DNA from: CAVZYN01 sp963779515
GTDB lineage: Bacteria > Pseudomonadota > Alphaproteobacteria > Rhizobiales > Hyphomicrobiaceae
Length of the DNA stretch: 64,000 bases
Direction: 5' to 3'
Assembly: GCA_963779515.1 (NCBI GenBank)
Contig: CAVZYN010000001.1
Location: 620,001 to 684,000 of the forward strand
In this document: positions 34,291 to 43,495 of the stretch, piece by piece
Layout: the number at the start of each line of letters is the position of its first letter
Numbering within the stretch: position 1 is the stretch's first letter
The notes under the pieces: generated by a model
Told to the model about the DNA's origin: nothing
Database searches by the model: none
Seen by the model: only the letters and a program-made list of their open reading frames with translations
Translations under genes and position numbers: made by a program

Positions 34291-35523
34291 ATGATTGCGG
34301 TGGCATCAAAAAATATAAAGTTCGTTGCCCACTCGGATCTCGGTGGGATGTCGGATGGCGTGCAGGTGATGGTGCAACGCGGCCATGCCTACATCGGACA
34401 TGGCTTCTCCAACGGCATCAGTACGCTGGATGTTCGTGATCCAAGGAACCCGAAGGTCGTCGATTTCATCGACTGCCCGCCGGGCACGCGCGCGTTCCAC
34501 CTGCAGGCGCACGACGATCTGTTGCTGACCGTCAATGCCCCGAGCGTTTGGAACATGAAGGAGTTTGCCGATGGCACGGCTTACTTCAATATGTCGCCCA
34601 ACGAGAAGCTCAAGGGACAGCTGAGCCGCTTCACGTCCGGCATGCGCGTGTACGACATTTCCAATCCCGCAAAGCCGGTCGAGATTGGATTCATGCCGAT
34701 TGATGGTTTGGGGCCGCAGCGCATCTGGTACACCGGCGGCCGCTACGCCTATGTATCGATCCATTTTTCCGACTTCAGCGACCACATCTTCAGCGTCGTC
34801 GATCTGATCGATCCGAAGAGGCCGCAGGTCGTCGGTAAATGTTGGATCCCGGGCATGTGGACCGGTGGCGGCGAAACGCCAACCTGGAAGGCGGGGCGCC
34901 GTTACGCGATGCACCACTGTCTGGTTTCTGGCAACCTTGCCTACGCGGCTTGGCGCGACGGCGGCATGACGGTGATCGATATCTCCGAGCCGACGAACCC
35001 TAAACTTCTGGTGCATTGCCACACCGAGCCGCCGTTCGGTCCAGGCACCCATTCGCCGCTGCCGATCCCGAGCCGCGATCTGCTCGTGCTCGGCGACGAG
35101 CCGACGGTCGACAATTGCAAGGATGGTCTGCGCTATGTGTGGCTCTACGACGTGCGTGATCCCGCCAGGCCGGTGGCGATCTCGAAATTTCCGCAGCCGG
35201 CCGAGGCCGATTATTGTGCGAAAGGCGGAGCCTTCGGCCCGCACAATCTGCATGAAATGCGGCCCGGTTCGTATCAGAGTTCCCGCTTGATATTCGCCAC
35301 GTATTACAACGCCGGTGTGCGTGTGTATGACATCGCGGATCAGGTCCATCCGAAGGAAGTCGGCTATTGGGTGCCACCCAATCCCCGGAAGATGATGGAT
35401 CCGCGTCCGAACCGTGCGCAGGTGACCCAGTCCAACGACTGCTACGTCGATCCGAACGGCTTGATGTTCCTGACCGACCAAAACGCGGGGCTGTATATCC
35501 TGCAGTACGAGGGCGCTCTATAA
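34291..35523 (+). CDS. LVIVD repeat-containing protein
   Basis: The 410-residue beta-propeller-type protein is built from repeats of the pattern GMRVYDISNPAKPVEIG, GMTVIDISEPTNPKLLV and VWLYDVRDPARPVAIS, the LVIVD consensus. No signal peptide is visible from ATG 34291, and the longer frame to 34168 adds none. Function is unknown; LVIVD proteins are often surface or adaptor proteins. Divergence from the amine oxidase across 178 bp suggests shared control, perhaps in amine use. Confidence 0.85.
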   Translation: MIAVASKNIKFVAHSDLGGMSDGVQVMVQRGHAYIGHGFSNGISTLDVRDPRNPKVVDFIDCPPGTRAFHLQAHDDLLLTVNAPSVWNMKEFADGTAYFNMSPNEKLKGQLSRFTSGMRVYDISNPAKPVEIGFMPIDGLGPQRIWYTGGRYAYVSIHFSDFSDHIFSVVDLIDPKRPQVVGKCWIPGMWTGGGETPTWKAGRRYAMHHCLVSGNLAYAAWRDGGMTVIDISEPTNPKLLVHCHTEPPFGPGTHSPLPIPSRDLLVLGDEPTVDNCKDGLRYVWLYDVRDPARPVAISKFPQPAEADYCAKGGAFGPHNLHEMRPGSYQSSRLIFATYYNAGVRVYDIADQVHPKEVGYWVPPNPRKMMDPRPNRAQVTQSNDCYVDPNGLMFLTDQNAGLYILQYEGAL

Positions 35524-35543
35524 GTCACGCCGGTGTTGGAGAA

Positions 35544-36371
35544 TCAAACCGCACTCTGATAGCGCTGCTTGACGATGCGAAGGACCTCGTCAGGATCACG
35601 CTGCCACCAGTCGCGCTCGGAGAAAATTTCGACTTCGCGGGGGCCAGTGTAGCCTGCGGCCTCGACCATCGCGCGGATGCCGCGGATGTCGATGAGGCCG
35701 TCGCCCATCATGCCGCGGTCGAGGCGGAGGTCCCGGGTGTCGGGCAGCCAGTCATTGACATGGAACGCGCAGATCCGCTTGCCGGCGCGCTTGAGTTCGG
35801 TCTCGAGGTTTGGGTCCCACCAGACGGCGTAGGTATCGACGGCGATGCCGTAGATATCCTCGGCGGCGAGCGCATCGCACCAGTCGTTGGCAATGCCGAG
35901 CGAACTGATCACCGAGCGCGTCGCGCAGGTCATCGGATGCAGGGGCTCAATTGCGATTTTGATGCCAGCGGCACGCGCATGGGATGTCAGCGTCGAGAGC
36001 CGTTCCAAGGCGCGTGCGCGTGCCGCTTGCGGGCTCTTGTCGATCGGATCGACGCCGCCGGCGACGAACATCAGCGACTTTGCTCCAATCGCCGCCGTCT
36101 CGTCGATGGCGCGGCGCAAGGTGTCCATCGCGTTCGCAGTTTCCTTTGGATCGCACATGGTGATCAGGCCCGCCGCGCAGAGGCTGGTGACCTCCAAGCC
36201 CTCGCCCTTGATCATGCGCGCCGCTTCCGCCGTGCCGCAGGCCGCAAGCGCGTCACGCCAAACGGCGATGCTGCCGATCCTATGGCGCACGACGCCGGCG
36301 ATGAACTGCGGCAGTGTCCATCTTGTGAGGACGGTGACCTGGTGGAGACAGAGCTGGCGCTCGTCGAGCAT
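35544..36371 (-). CDS. Sugar phosphate isomerase/epimerase (AP_endonuc_2, xylose isomerase-like TIM barrel)
   Basis: The 275-residue TIM-barrel protein has metal-binding positions typical of the AP_endonuc_2 group: KIAIEPLHPM with its Glu, IAVDTYAVWWDPNLE, FHVNDWLPDTRD and the C-terminal GPREVEIFSERDWW. Members isomerise or epimerise sugars or dehydrate shikimate precursors. The substrate is not readable. ATG 36371 is the only convincing start. It is convergent with the LVIVD gene. Confidence 0.88.
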   Translation of the reverse strand: MLDERQLCLHQVTVLTRWTLPQFIAGVVRHRIGSIAVWRDALAACGTAEAARMIKGEGLEVTSLCAAGLITMCDPKETANAMDTLRRAIDETAAIGAKSLMFVAGGVDPIDKSPQAARARALERLSTLTSHARAAGIKIAIEPLHPMTCATRSVISSLGIANDWCDALAAEDIYGIAVDTYAVWWDPNLETELKRAGKRICAFHVNDWLPDTRDLRLDRGMMGDGLIDIRGIRAMVEAAGYTGPREVEIFSERDWWQRDPDEVLRIVKQRYQSAV

Positions 36372-36464
36372 GACGGGACCTCACGGCGGATTCCAGCGGC
36401 AATACTACGCCGTGGCATTGGACCGCGCCATCCGTCCTCGACAGGGCTGATCGGCGCCGCCGGA

Positions 36465-36923
36465 TCAAAGACACCCCGGCTCTGGTTTGCACGTGCAGCC
36501 GTTCTTGCATTGAAGTACCACGCGACCGCATCCTGCGCCGGGCGTGCAGATACCCGAGGCGTAGATCAAGCGATTGTTGCGGCATGAGCACGTGGCGACG
36601 CAGACTTCTCGATCGGTGCGGTTGTCGCATCGCGCGGAGCTGGCATTGCAGCCGCCCTCGGTGCGGACGGCTGTGTTTCCCGAACATGTGATGGCGCCGA
36701 TGACGCGCGAGCCGCACGTTTCCCGGCGTTCTTCCACGTCGCGACAGGAGCTTGCGCAAATGCTGCGCCGTACGATCAGGGTATCGCCCTGGCAGGTCGC
36801 GACGCTGCGCCCGCCGTTGGGGCACTGGCCATCCGACGTGCACGTTTGCGCGGCGGCGGTCGCGGGCAGCAGCATTGCCGCGACGACAAGGATAGCCAAC
36901 CATCGGATGCAGCATGTGATCAT
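36465..36923 (-). CDS. Cys-rich secreted protein
   Basis: The 152-residue protein has a signal peptide ending AAAQ (about residue 26) and 18 Cys residues in the mature part, spaced as in small disulfide-knotted extracellular proteins (QTCTSDGQC, ICASSC, CSCRN, CKNGCTC). No family is recognised. ATG 36923 begins the signal peptide; the longer frame overlaps the peptidase gene. It probably needs DsbA-type oxidation in the periplasm. Confidence 0.7.
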   Translation of the reverse strand: MITCCIRWLAILVVAAMLLPATAAAQTCTSDGQCPNGGRSVATCQGDTLIVRRSICASSCRDVEERRETCGSRVIGAITCSGNTAVRTEGGCNASSARCDNRTDREVCVATCSCRNNRLIYASGICTPGAGCGRVVLQCKNGCTCKPEPGCL

Positions 36924-36936
36924 GGGCCCACCCAGA

Positions 36937-37623
36937 TTAAATTCGTATGGTCCGCAGCCAGCGTCCCACATTGAGCAGCGTCATGGCGGCCGCGGCCACA
37001 TAGGTCAGCGCGGCGGCACGCAGGATCTGCTTTGCGGCGCCCATATCTGCTGTTTTGATGTGGTTGCCATCCTTCAGCATCGGCAGCGCGCGTTGGAAGC
37101 TCGCGTCAAACTCGGTCGGCAGCGTCACGACATGGACGACGATCGACATCGCCATGATCAGGAAGCCGAAGGCCATCTCCAGCATGAGCAGATGCGGTGA
37201 TTTGGCAAGGATGCCGACAATGGGCGCCACAAGCATGAGAACGGCGCCGACGCGTTCGAGCTTCATCGCCTGCTTGGCAAGGCGGGTGCGCGCCGTCAGC
37301 GGCCGATAGCCGGTCGCGTCCTGAATGGCGTGACCCACTTCGTGCGCGGCAATGACAACGGCCGCCAGCGACGAACCTGCCATGTTGGCCTGTGACAGAC
37401 GCACGGCTTTGGCCTCCGGATCGTAGTGGTCGCCGAGGTCGGTGGCTTCGACCCGCACGGTCGCGAGGCCCGAGCGATCGAGCAGATGGCGCGCAAACTC
37501 CCCGCCGGTCCCTGGCAGGTCGGAACGTTGGCCGTCATGGCGCTTGATCACCCGCCGCACATAGGCTTGAGGCAGCAAGGCAAGCAACGCGACGATCACG
37601 ACGACCAGCAGTAGGGGCAACAC
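36937..37623 (-). CDS. Neutral zinc metallopeptidase, YugP family
   Basis: The 228-residue membrane protease-like protein has an N-terminal helix (VLPLLLVVVIVALLALLP) and the zinc motif AAHEVGHAIQDA (HExxH). Two to three helices follow (about 120-180 and at the C-terminus), with FDASFQRALPML matching the family's conserved tail. GTG 37623 is selected because GGAGG lies eight bases upstream; the longer frame lacks this. Substrates are unknown. Confidence 0.88.
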   Translation of the reverse strand: MLPLLLVVVIVALLALLPQAYVRRVIKRHDGQRSDLPGTGGEFARHLLDRSGLATVRVEATDLGDHYDPEAKAVRLSQANMAGSSLAAVVIAAHEVGHAIQDATGYRPLTARTRLAKQAMKLERVGAVLMLVAPIVGILAKSPHLLMLEMAFGFLIMAMSIVVHVVTLPTEFDASFQRALPMLKDGNHIKTADMGAAKQILRAAALTYVAAAAMTLLNVGRWLRTIRI

Positions 37624-37758
37624 GTAAGGTTCCTCCACGAATATCCCAGGGATGTAATGGGCCCGCGCGGCAATGGGAAGGCATGCCGCGCGCGGTGGAG
37701 ACATGTGGCGCCCGTTTCGGCTAGGTTCGACGGAATTCTACCAGCCAACGGGGATACA

Positions 37759-38712
37759 ATGGCCGCCATCGCTGTTCTCGACGACTACCAACGGGTCGCC
37801 CTCAAGTTGGCGGACTGGTCCCGTTTGACCGACAATCACAAGATCAAGGTGTTCCACGAGCCATTTGCGAGCACGGAGGCGGCGGCCGAAGCGCTGAAGG
37901 CATACGATATCGTCTGCGCGATGCGGGAGCGGACGCTGTTGTCGCGCGCGCTGTTCGAGCGCTTACCGGCACTGAAGCTGCTGGTAACGACCGGGATGCG
38001 CAATGCCGCCATCGACATGACGGCGGCCGCCGAGAAAAACATCGTCGTCTGCGGTACAGATGGGTCGGGTGCAGCGACGGCCGAGCTCGCCTGGGGGCTG
38101 ATGATCTCGCTCGCCCGCCACATTGGCTTTGAACGCGAACAGATGCGGAGCGGACACTGGCAGTCGACGATCGGCATGGACATCAAAGGCAAGACGCTTG
38201 GCATCATCGGGCTTGGCAAACTCGGGAGCCGGATGGCGCGCTACGGCCAAGCCTTCGAGATGAACGTTTTGGCCTGGAGCCAAAATCTGACAGTGGAGGC
38301 CGCGCGCGCCGCAGGTGCGACGCGTGTGGACAAGGATGAACTCTTCAAGCGCTCGGACGTGATCACGATCCACACAAAGCTTTCGGAGCGGACGCAGGGC
38401 CTGATCGGTGGGCGGGAATTCGCGCTCATGAAGCCGACTGCGTACCTGATCAACACGTCGCGCGGTCCGATTGTCGATGAGGCGGCGCTGCTTGCCGCGC
38501 TCCAGTCCAATCGGATCGGCGGCGCGGGGATCGACGTCTATGAACATGAACCGCTGGCGGCCGATCATCCGTTGCGCAAGGAGCCGCGCGCGCTCGTCAC
38601 GCCGCACATCGGTTACGTGACGGAGGATACCTATCGGCAGTTCTACGGTGGCACCGTCGCAGCTATCGAGGCGTGGCTGCAGGGGCGTCCAATTCAGGTT
38701 CTAAAGGCGTGA
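37759..38712 (+). CDS. D-2-hydroxyacid dehydrogenase family protein
   Basis: The 317-residue NAD-dependent dehydrogenase has LGIIGLGKLGSRMARYGQAF (cofactor loop, about 147-166), the catalytic Arg in LINTSRGPIVDE, Glu in GAGIDVYEHEPL and His in LVTPHIGYVTEDTY. The enzyme group includes phosphoglycerate and hydroxypyruvate/glyoxylate dehydrogenases; the exact substrate is unclear because the ACT domain of SerA is absent. ATG 37759 directly starts the family N-terminus IAVLDDYQ. Confidence 0.92.
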   Translation: MAAIAVLDDYQRVALKLADWSRLTDNHKIKVFHEPFASTEAAAEALKAYDIVCAMRERTLLSRALFERLPALKLLVTTGMRNAAIDMTAAAEKNIVVCGTDGSGAATAELAWGLMISLARHIGFEREQMRSGHWQSTIGMDIKGKTLGIIGLGKLGSRMARYGQAFEMNVLAWSQNLTVEAARAAGATRVDKDELFKRSDVITIHTKLSERTQGLIGGREFALMKPTAYLINTSRGPIVDEAALLAALQSNRIGGAGIDVYEHEPLAADHPLRKEPRALVTPHIGYVTEDTYRQFYGGTVAAIEAWLQGRPIQVLKA

Positions 38713-40006
38713 CGGTGTGCCCAGCCGCAGGCGCGAGCCGAATGGTGGCGGGTGGCGTGGCGAGCGTCAGATAGAGCCAGACGGCCAGACACCAAAGCCG
38801 GTCGTTGCGCTCGAGAAACGAGCTTTCCATCGCGTTGATGAGGATCAACATCACGATCATCGCGACGGCCAGCCGGCCGAGTGGATGGTGCCGGTTGCGA
38901 TTGAGAAAGCGGATCGCCCGGGCGACCAAGCCTAAGACAAAGAGGACGGAGAGCGCGACGCCCACGATCCCCAAGTTCAGCCAGACTTCGACAAGTCCGT
39001 TGTGGGCTGTGGTGGGGGTGAACTGAATGGCCTTCGCGAACCAGATTTTCGGGAGAACGTCCTCCTCCCAGAAGGCGCCGTATCCAAAGCCGAGCCAGAC
39101 GTGCTCTTGGATGTAGGGCCAAAGAAATGTCCAGATCGGAATCCGGTTGGAGAAGGTTGCGTCCTTGCCGAGGCCGCGGACGAAGACCTCGATGTAGTCC
39201 ATGACGAGCCCGGGTGCCAAAATCACCACGGCAAAGGCGGAAATGACGATGAGCGGGAATGCGATTCCGACAATGCGCAGAAGCCGGAATGGCATGAGCA
39301 GAACACAAAACATGACGGCGAAGGTCAAAAGCGATGTGGTGGATTGAGCCAGTGCCAGCATGGCCATGTTCAGGATCAGTGCGCCGAGGGCCATAGGTCG
39401 CTCCGGGGCGGTTCCATACGTCAGCCATAACCCGGCGAATGCGGCGCCCAATGCCGACGAGATCCCCATCTCATTCTTTTGATCGTAGAGACCGCGCCAG
39501 GAGCCCGCCCATTCCCCGCTGGGGTCGATACCGATGTCGGGTGCGGCGAAGATGACGATTAAACTACCAATGGTCGCGATCGTAATCGCGATCGCGGTCA
39601 CGCGAATGGCGTGCACGGGCTGCATGGCCGAGGCCATGGCGAACCCGAGCCCGGTGCTGCCGATCAAGGCGATACTCTGGAACGCGGTTGCGCGCGGGCT
39701 GAGGGACCAGGCAACCGATGCAAACGCCCAAAGCAACAAGGCGACCAAGACGCCGGCGCGGCGCAGCTGCGCAAGGGCGAGCTGGCCGTGCCCGAGTATG
39801 ATGTAGGCCATCATCACATAGAGGATACCAAGGACCGGCCAACCGACTTTGGTGTAGCCACCAGTGAGCGTCCGCATGATCAGGTCCGGGATCGTGGTGG
39901 TGAACGTCGCGATCGTCAGGCCGATGAGAACGCTTTCAGCGACAGTCGGGCGTTGACGAACGAGACTGATCGTCGAACCCCGATACGCGGAATGCAGGAC
40001 ATTCAT
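38663..40006 (-). CDS. O-antigen ligase/polymerase family protein (ExoQ-like), copy 1
   Basis: The 447-residue protein has ten or more membrane helices and the Wzy/WaaL-type large periplasmic loop (about 270-330), with WTFLWPYIQEHVWLGFGYGAFW and the conserved His in TTAHNGLVEVWLNLG. Such proteins join polysaccharide repeat units or ligate O-antigen. It is homologous to the next gene, suggesting duplication, and both lie in the same direction with 27 bases between them. Its 3' end overlaps the convergent dehydrogenase gene by 50 bases. Confidence 0.88.
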   Translation of the reverse strand: MNVLHSAYRGSTISLVRQRPTVAESVLIGLTIATFTTTIPDLIMRTLTGGYTKVGWPVLGILYVMMAYIILGHGQLALAQLRRAGVLVALLLWAFASVAWSLSPRATAFQSIALIGSTGLGFAMASAMQPVHAIRVTAIAITIATIGSLIVIFAAPDIGIDPSGEWAGSWRGLYDQKNEMGISSALGAAFAGLWLTYGTAPERPMALGALILNMAMLALAQSTTSLLTFAVMFCVLLMPFRLLRIVGIAFPLIVISAFAVVILAPGLVMDYIEVFVRGLGKDATFSNRIPIWTFLWPYIQEHVWLGFGYGAFWEEDVLPKIWFAKAIQFTPTTAHNGLVEVWLNLGIVGVALSVLFVLGLVARAIRFLNRNRHHPLGRLAVAMIVMLILINAMESSFLERNDRLWCLAVWLYLTLATPPATIRLAPAAGHTVTPLEPELDAPAATPR

Positions 40007-40033
40007 AGGGACCGGCTTTGTAACGTGAGACGC

Positions 40034-41419
40034 CTACCGTGCGATGATGCGCCGGCGGCGAGGTGTCGCCGGCACGTGCTGTGGTTGTCGCGCCGCACGC
40101 TTGGCGGAGGCGGAGCCCAGCATGTACGCCAGCATCACGAGCAGTGACCAGAACATGCTGTTGCGCATCAGGATCGTGCTCTCCGAAAAATTTTGAACCA
40201 GAAACTGAAAGGCGAAGACGAGCGCGAGTTGCCAGGCTGGGTTGGTCTCGTCCTGGTAGAGCCGCATGGCAGCCGACACCGTCAGACGGACGAAAACGTA
40301 GATCATCAATGCCAGCCCGGCCATGCCAAGGCCCAGCCACAACTCGACCACGCCATTGTGGGCATACCAGGGCCGGAACTTCACGCGCTCGACCACGATC
40401 TGGACGGCATAGTTGTTGTCCGACCAAAAGGCCTCGTAACCGTATCCGAGCCAAAACCGCTCCATCATGAACGGCGCCAGCGACTGCCAGAGAGGCACTC
40501 GACTGGATAACGTCGGATCCTTGCCCAAGCTTCCCAGCAGCTCGAAGAAATCTTCGAGCCGGTAGTTGGATGCAACCAAGGCGATCGCGAGCAGAACGAG
40601 ACCGGCCACGAGTGGCCCGAACCGCACGAACACGCGAATGAACCGGCCGACCGTGAGCACCATGACGACAGAGACCGCGCAGACAAGCTGGGCCGTCAGC
40701 GATTGGGAACCCGCGACCAGGATCGCGTTAAGTGCGCAACCAACGGCGGCGACAGGGGAACGCTTCAAACCGTCGGCGAGCACGACCACCAAGCAGACAA
40801 TCACTCCAAGCGATGACATTTGCCCAAGGCCATTCTTGTGGCCAAAGGCGCCGGTCCAGCTGCCAGCCCATGGCGGCAGTTGATCGATCCCGAATGACGG
40901 CACCGCCACGATCAAGACGATGCTGAGCGCGGCGGCCACGGTCGCGGTTGTCGCAAGCAATTGCAGCGCGTGGCGTTGCGGGACGTAGGCCGCGAGATAA
41001 AGCCCGAACAACGAGCTGCCAGCGACGGCGATGGCGCGGTTCGTGGTCTCGGAGGGGTTGATCGTCCAGAGCGTCGAGACCAGCGGCAATAAGATCAAGG
41101 CCGTGATGGCGGGCGAGGCCAGGATCGCGTCGCGCGCGGGCTTGGGATCCCAGAGGATGGCCGCCAAGGTCAGGATGTAGACGGCGAAGTACGTCAGGCG
41201 AAATCCAACCGAAATGTCGGCGCCGTCGCCAGGGAACAGCAGGCGCAAAATGATGGTCCAGTAGAGGAGGGCGATGCCAACCAGGAAAGCGGCCTTCCAG
41301 CCGGGAATCTCGTTAACGGCGGTAGTGACAGCGGGCGCCGTCGCCGCCTTGCGTCTGATCCAGAGGTGCTGACCCTTCGGAAACGGATACATGTCTCGGG
41401 GCTCGATCAGGGCTGGCAT
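40034..41419 (-). CDS. O-antigen ligase/polymerase family protein (ExoQ-like), copy 2
   Basis: The 461-residue multi-pass protein has the same architecture and loop motifs as the downstream copy: VPLWQSLAPFMMERFWLGYGYEAFW and YAHNGVVELWLGLGMAG. The N-terminal hydrophilic extension of about 50 residues is longer than in copy 1. The product probably polymerises or ligates surface glycan. No other glycan-export gene lies alongside. The start at 41419 has a weak ribosome binding site; ATG 41392 is an alternative. Confidence 0.87.
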   Translation of the reverse strand: MPALIEPRDMYPFPKGQHLWIRRKAATAPAVTTAVNEIPGWKAAFLVGIALLYWTIILRLLFPGDGADISVGFRLTYFAVYILTLAAILWDPKPARDAILASPAITALILLPLVSTLWTINPSETTNRAIAVAGSSLFGLYLAAYVPQRHALQLLATTATVAAALSIVLIVAVPSFGIDQLPPWAGSWTGAFGHKNGLGQMSSLGVIVCLVVVLADGLKRSPVAAVGCALNAILVAGSQSLTAQLVCAVSVVMVLTVGRFIRVFVRFGPLVAGLVLLAIALVASNYRLEDFFELLGSLGKDPTLSSRVPLWQSLAPFMMERFWLGYGYEAFWSDNNYAVQIVVERVKFRPWYAHNGVVELWLGLGMAGLALMIYVFVRLTVSAAMRLYQDETNPAWQLALVFAFQFLVQNFSESTILMRNSMFWSLLVMLAYMLGSASAKRAARQPQHVPATPRRRRIIAR

Positions 41420-41648
41420 GTGTGAAGGGCCGTTGCTCGGCCAGTGATGGCGCGGCGAGAGGCAGTCGTAAATGAGTTAAGACGGCACATGATGCATGGC
41501 TCGCTTCGCACACCCGCCGGCCCGGCGCGCCATTTTGACACTCGACAACCGCGCCACCCGCAATCGGCGCTCGCCAGCCGGTCATCACACGTTCCGTTGC
41601 ATCTCTTGGGCCGGGCCGCCGGGTTGCGCAATACCGGCGTGCGGACTA

Positions 41649-41662
41649 GGTTCGCGCGAACC
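41649..41662. promoter_or_regulatory. Perfect 14-bp palindrome upstream of thiE
   Basis: GGTTCGCGCGAACC is self-complementary and lies 31 bases before the thiE start. No TPP riboswitch-like sequence was found in this leader. An operator role is only a suggestion. Confidence 0.35.
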
Positions 41663-41693
41663 GGAGTTCAGGGCAGAGGCGCGGAGATGGCTC

Positions 41694-42347
41694 GTGCAAC
41701 GCAAGATTGATCTCTCGGTGTATTTCATCACCGATCCCGTGCTTTGTGCCCGGCGCGGCATCGTCGAAACGGCGATGGGTGCCGTTGCCGGCGGCGCGAC
41801 CGTGGTGCAGCTGCGTGATCCGCACGGCAAAGGCCGGGCAATGCTCGATACGGCGCGCGCGTTGATCGCGGCGCTGCGGCCGCGTGGCATTCCGGTGATC
41901 ATCAATGACCGGATCGACATCGCTTTGGCGGCCAGCGCCGACGGCGCGCATATTGGCCAGCTCGACATGCCGTTTCCCGATGCGCGCGCGCTGCTCGGTC
42001 CCAATGCCATTCTCGGGCTCTCGACCACCAATGCAGCGCAAACGGCGGCGGCGCCTGTTGCGGATCTCGACTATCTCGGGTGTGGTCCGGTATATGGCCC
42101 CGGTGTGAAATCCGACGCCAATCCTGTCATTGGACTTTCGGGGCTGCGCGCCGCCATTGCGGCAAGCCGTTTGCCGGTCGTCGCGATTGGCGGGATCGGT
42201 CTCGACACGGCAGCGGCGTGTATAGCGGCTGGAGCCGCGGGCGTCGCCGTCGTCTCGGCGATCGCGTCGGCCGCCGATCCGTCTCACGCGGCGTCAATAC
42301 TGCGCGCGTCAGTTGAAGAGGCGCGTCGTCAGGGCGCCCGGGCATGA
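41694..42347 (+). CDS. thiE: Thiamine phosphate synthase
   Basis: The 217-residue TIM-barrel enzyme joins HMP-PP and the thiazole phosphate to thiamine monophosphate. Motifs are YFITDPVLCARRG, GGATVVQLRDPHGKGR, PVIINDRIDIALAASADGAHIGQLD, LGLSTTN, YLGCGPVYGPGVKSDA and VVAIGGIGLDTAAACIAAGAAGVAVVSAI. The start is GTG 41694 after GCGGAGATGG; residues encoded further upstream do not match the family. The stop overlaps the thiD start (ATGA), so thiE-thiD form an operon. Confidence 0.93.
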   Translation: MQRKIDLSVYFITDPVLCARRGIVETAMGAVAGGATVVQLRDPHGKGRAMLDTARALIAALRPRGIPVIINDRIDIALAASADGAHIGQLDMPFPDARALLGPNAILGLSTTNAAQTAAAPVADLDYLGCGPVYGPGVKSDANPVIGLSGLRAAIAASRLPVVAIGGIGLDTAAACIAAGAAGVAVVSAIASAADPSHAASILRASVEEARRQGARA

Positions 42348-43147
42348 CAGCGATCGCGCTGACAATTGCTGGGTCCGACTCGGGCGGCGGCGCTGGAATT
42401 CAGGCGGATCTCAAGACCTTTTCAGCGCTCGGCGTCTATGGAGCGAGCGTCATCACCGCCTTGACGGCGCAGAACACGATCGGCGTGCAAGGCATCCACG
42501 ACGTGCCGCCGGAGTTCATCGCCCAGCAAATGGCGTCGGTGTTCAGCGACCTTGCCGTCAATGCCGTGAAGATCGGGATGTTGTCACAGCCGGCGGTGAT
42601 CAGCGCTGTTGCGGCCGGACTTGCGCGCGATGCGTGCTGTCCGATCGTGCTCGATCCGGTGATGGTCGCGGCGTCTGGCGACCGGCTGCTCAATCCAGCA
42701 GCGATTGCTGCGCTGCTGAGCGAACTGGTGCCGATGGCAACGGTGATCACGCCCAACCTTCCAGAGGCCGCGGCACTCTTGAGCCAGGCCGTCGCGGATA
42801 GCGAAGCTGCAATGTAAAAGCAGGGCGAGGCCCTGCTGACGCGCGGCGCCAAGGCGGTGCTGATGAAGGGCGGGCATGGCGGCGGCTCGGAAAGCGTGGA
42901 TCTTCTGGTGACGCAATCGGGTATCCAGCGGTTCGCGCATCGGCGCATAGCATCACGCAATAGTCATGGTACCGGCTGCACGCTGTCGTCGGCCATTGCG
43001 GCGGAGATGGCGAAGGGCGCAAGCCTCGCTGACGCGGTTGCGCAGGCGAAGGTCTATATCAGCGCCGCAATCGAAGCGGCCGACCAGTTGAGCATTGGCC
43101 GGGGGCACGGTCCGGTTCACCACTTCCATCGCTGGTGGACGGCTTAG
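42344..43147 (+). pseudogene. thiD: Hydroxymethylpyrimidine/phosphomethylpyrimidine kinase with in-frame stop
   Basis: ThiD phosphorylates HMP and HMP-P in thiamine synthesis. The first 157 codons match (IAGSDSGGGAGIQADLKTFSALGVYG, VKIGMLS, IVLDPVMVAASG, ITPNLPEAAALL). Codon 158 is TAA (42815-42817), and the same frame then continues without interruption (KQGEALLTRGAKAVLMKGGHGGG, the catalytic NSHGTGCTLSSAIAAEMAKG) to 43147, giving 267 codons, the normal ThiD length. This is a single nonsense change, unlike the +1 insertions elsewhere. The truncated product lacks the GTGC anion hole and should be inactive. It is coupled to thiE. Confidence 0.85.
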
Positions 43148-43485
43148 GTGGCGCGCCGCGCGGCGGTGGTCCAGTGATACTGCGTCGCCATCTGCCGCGA
43201 GCGGGCAAGCTTGTGGCCGAGCATGGCGGCGGCGAGCACGACGATATAGTCGACGATCAGGCTGCGTGCGGAGAGGAGGGTTTCCTCGAACAGCGCGAAA
43301 TGCAGAAAGCGCACGGTCAGCGCCAGCAACGCCATGTAGACATAGATCTGCCAGTAGGGCCGCCACGTTTCGGCGATGGCACGGCCGGATACGAACGCCG
43401 TCATGCCCCCTAAGGCGACGGTCAGTAGCAGAAAGACCCATAGCCCGTTCGGGCCGCCTTCATAAATCGCGTTCGGCATCATCAT
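43144..43485 (-). CDS. DUF6867-type small membrane protein next to Liv transporter
   Basis: The 113-residue protein has three hydrophobic helices (about 15-33, 45-62, 72-95) and begins MMMPNAIYEGGPNGLWVFLLLTVALGG. Proteins of this type (DUF6867, named from memory of the family) sit next to branched-chain amino acid transport genes in alphaproteobacteria; function is unknown. It overlaps the thiD end by 4 bases on the opposite strand and follows livF, with the start 11 bases after the livF stop. Any of three consecutive Met codons could be the start. Confidence 0.7.
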   Translation of the reverse strand: MMMPNAIYEGGPNGLWVFLLLTVALGGMTAFVSGRAIAETWRPYWQIYVYMALLALTVRFLHFALFEETLLSARSLIVDYIVVLAAAMLGHKLARSRQMATQYHWTTAARRAT

Positions 43486-43495
43486 GGGATCGGTC

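Noticed and set aside
41420..41693. Possible TPP riboswitch before thiE
   Set aside because: The leader lacks the CTGAGA element and the other conserved arm of the thi-box; only a short palindrome was found.
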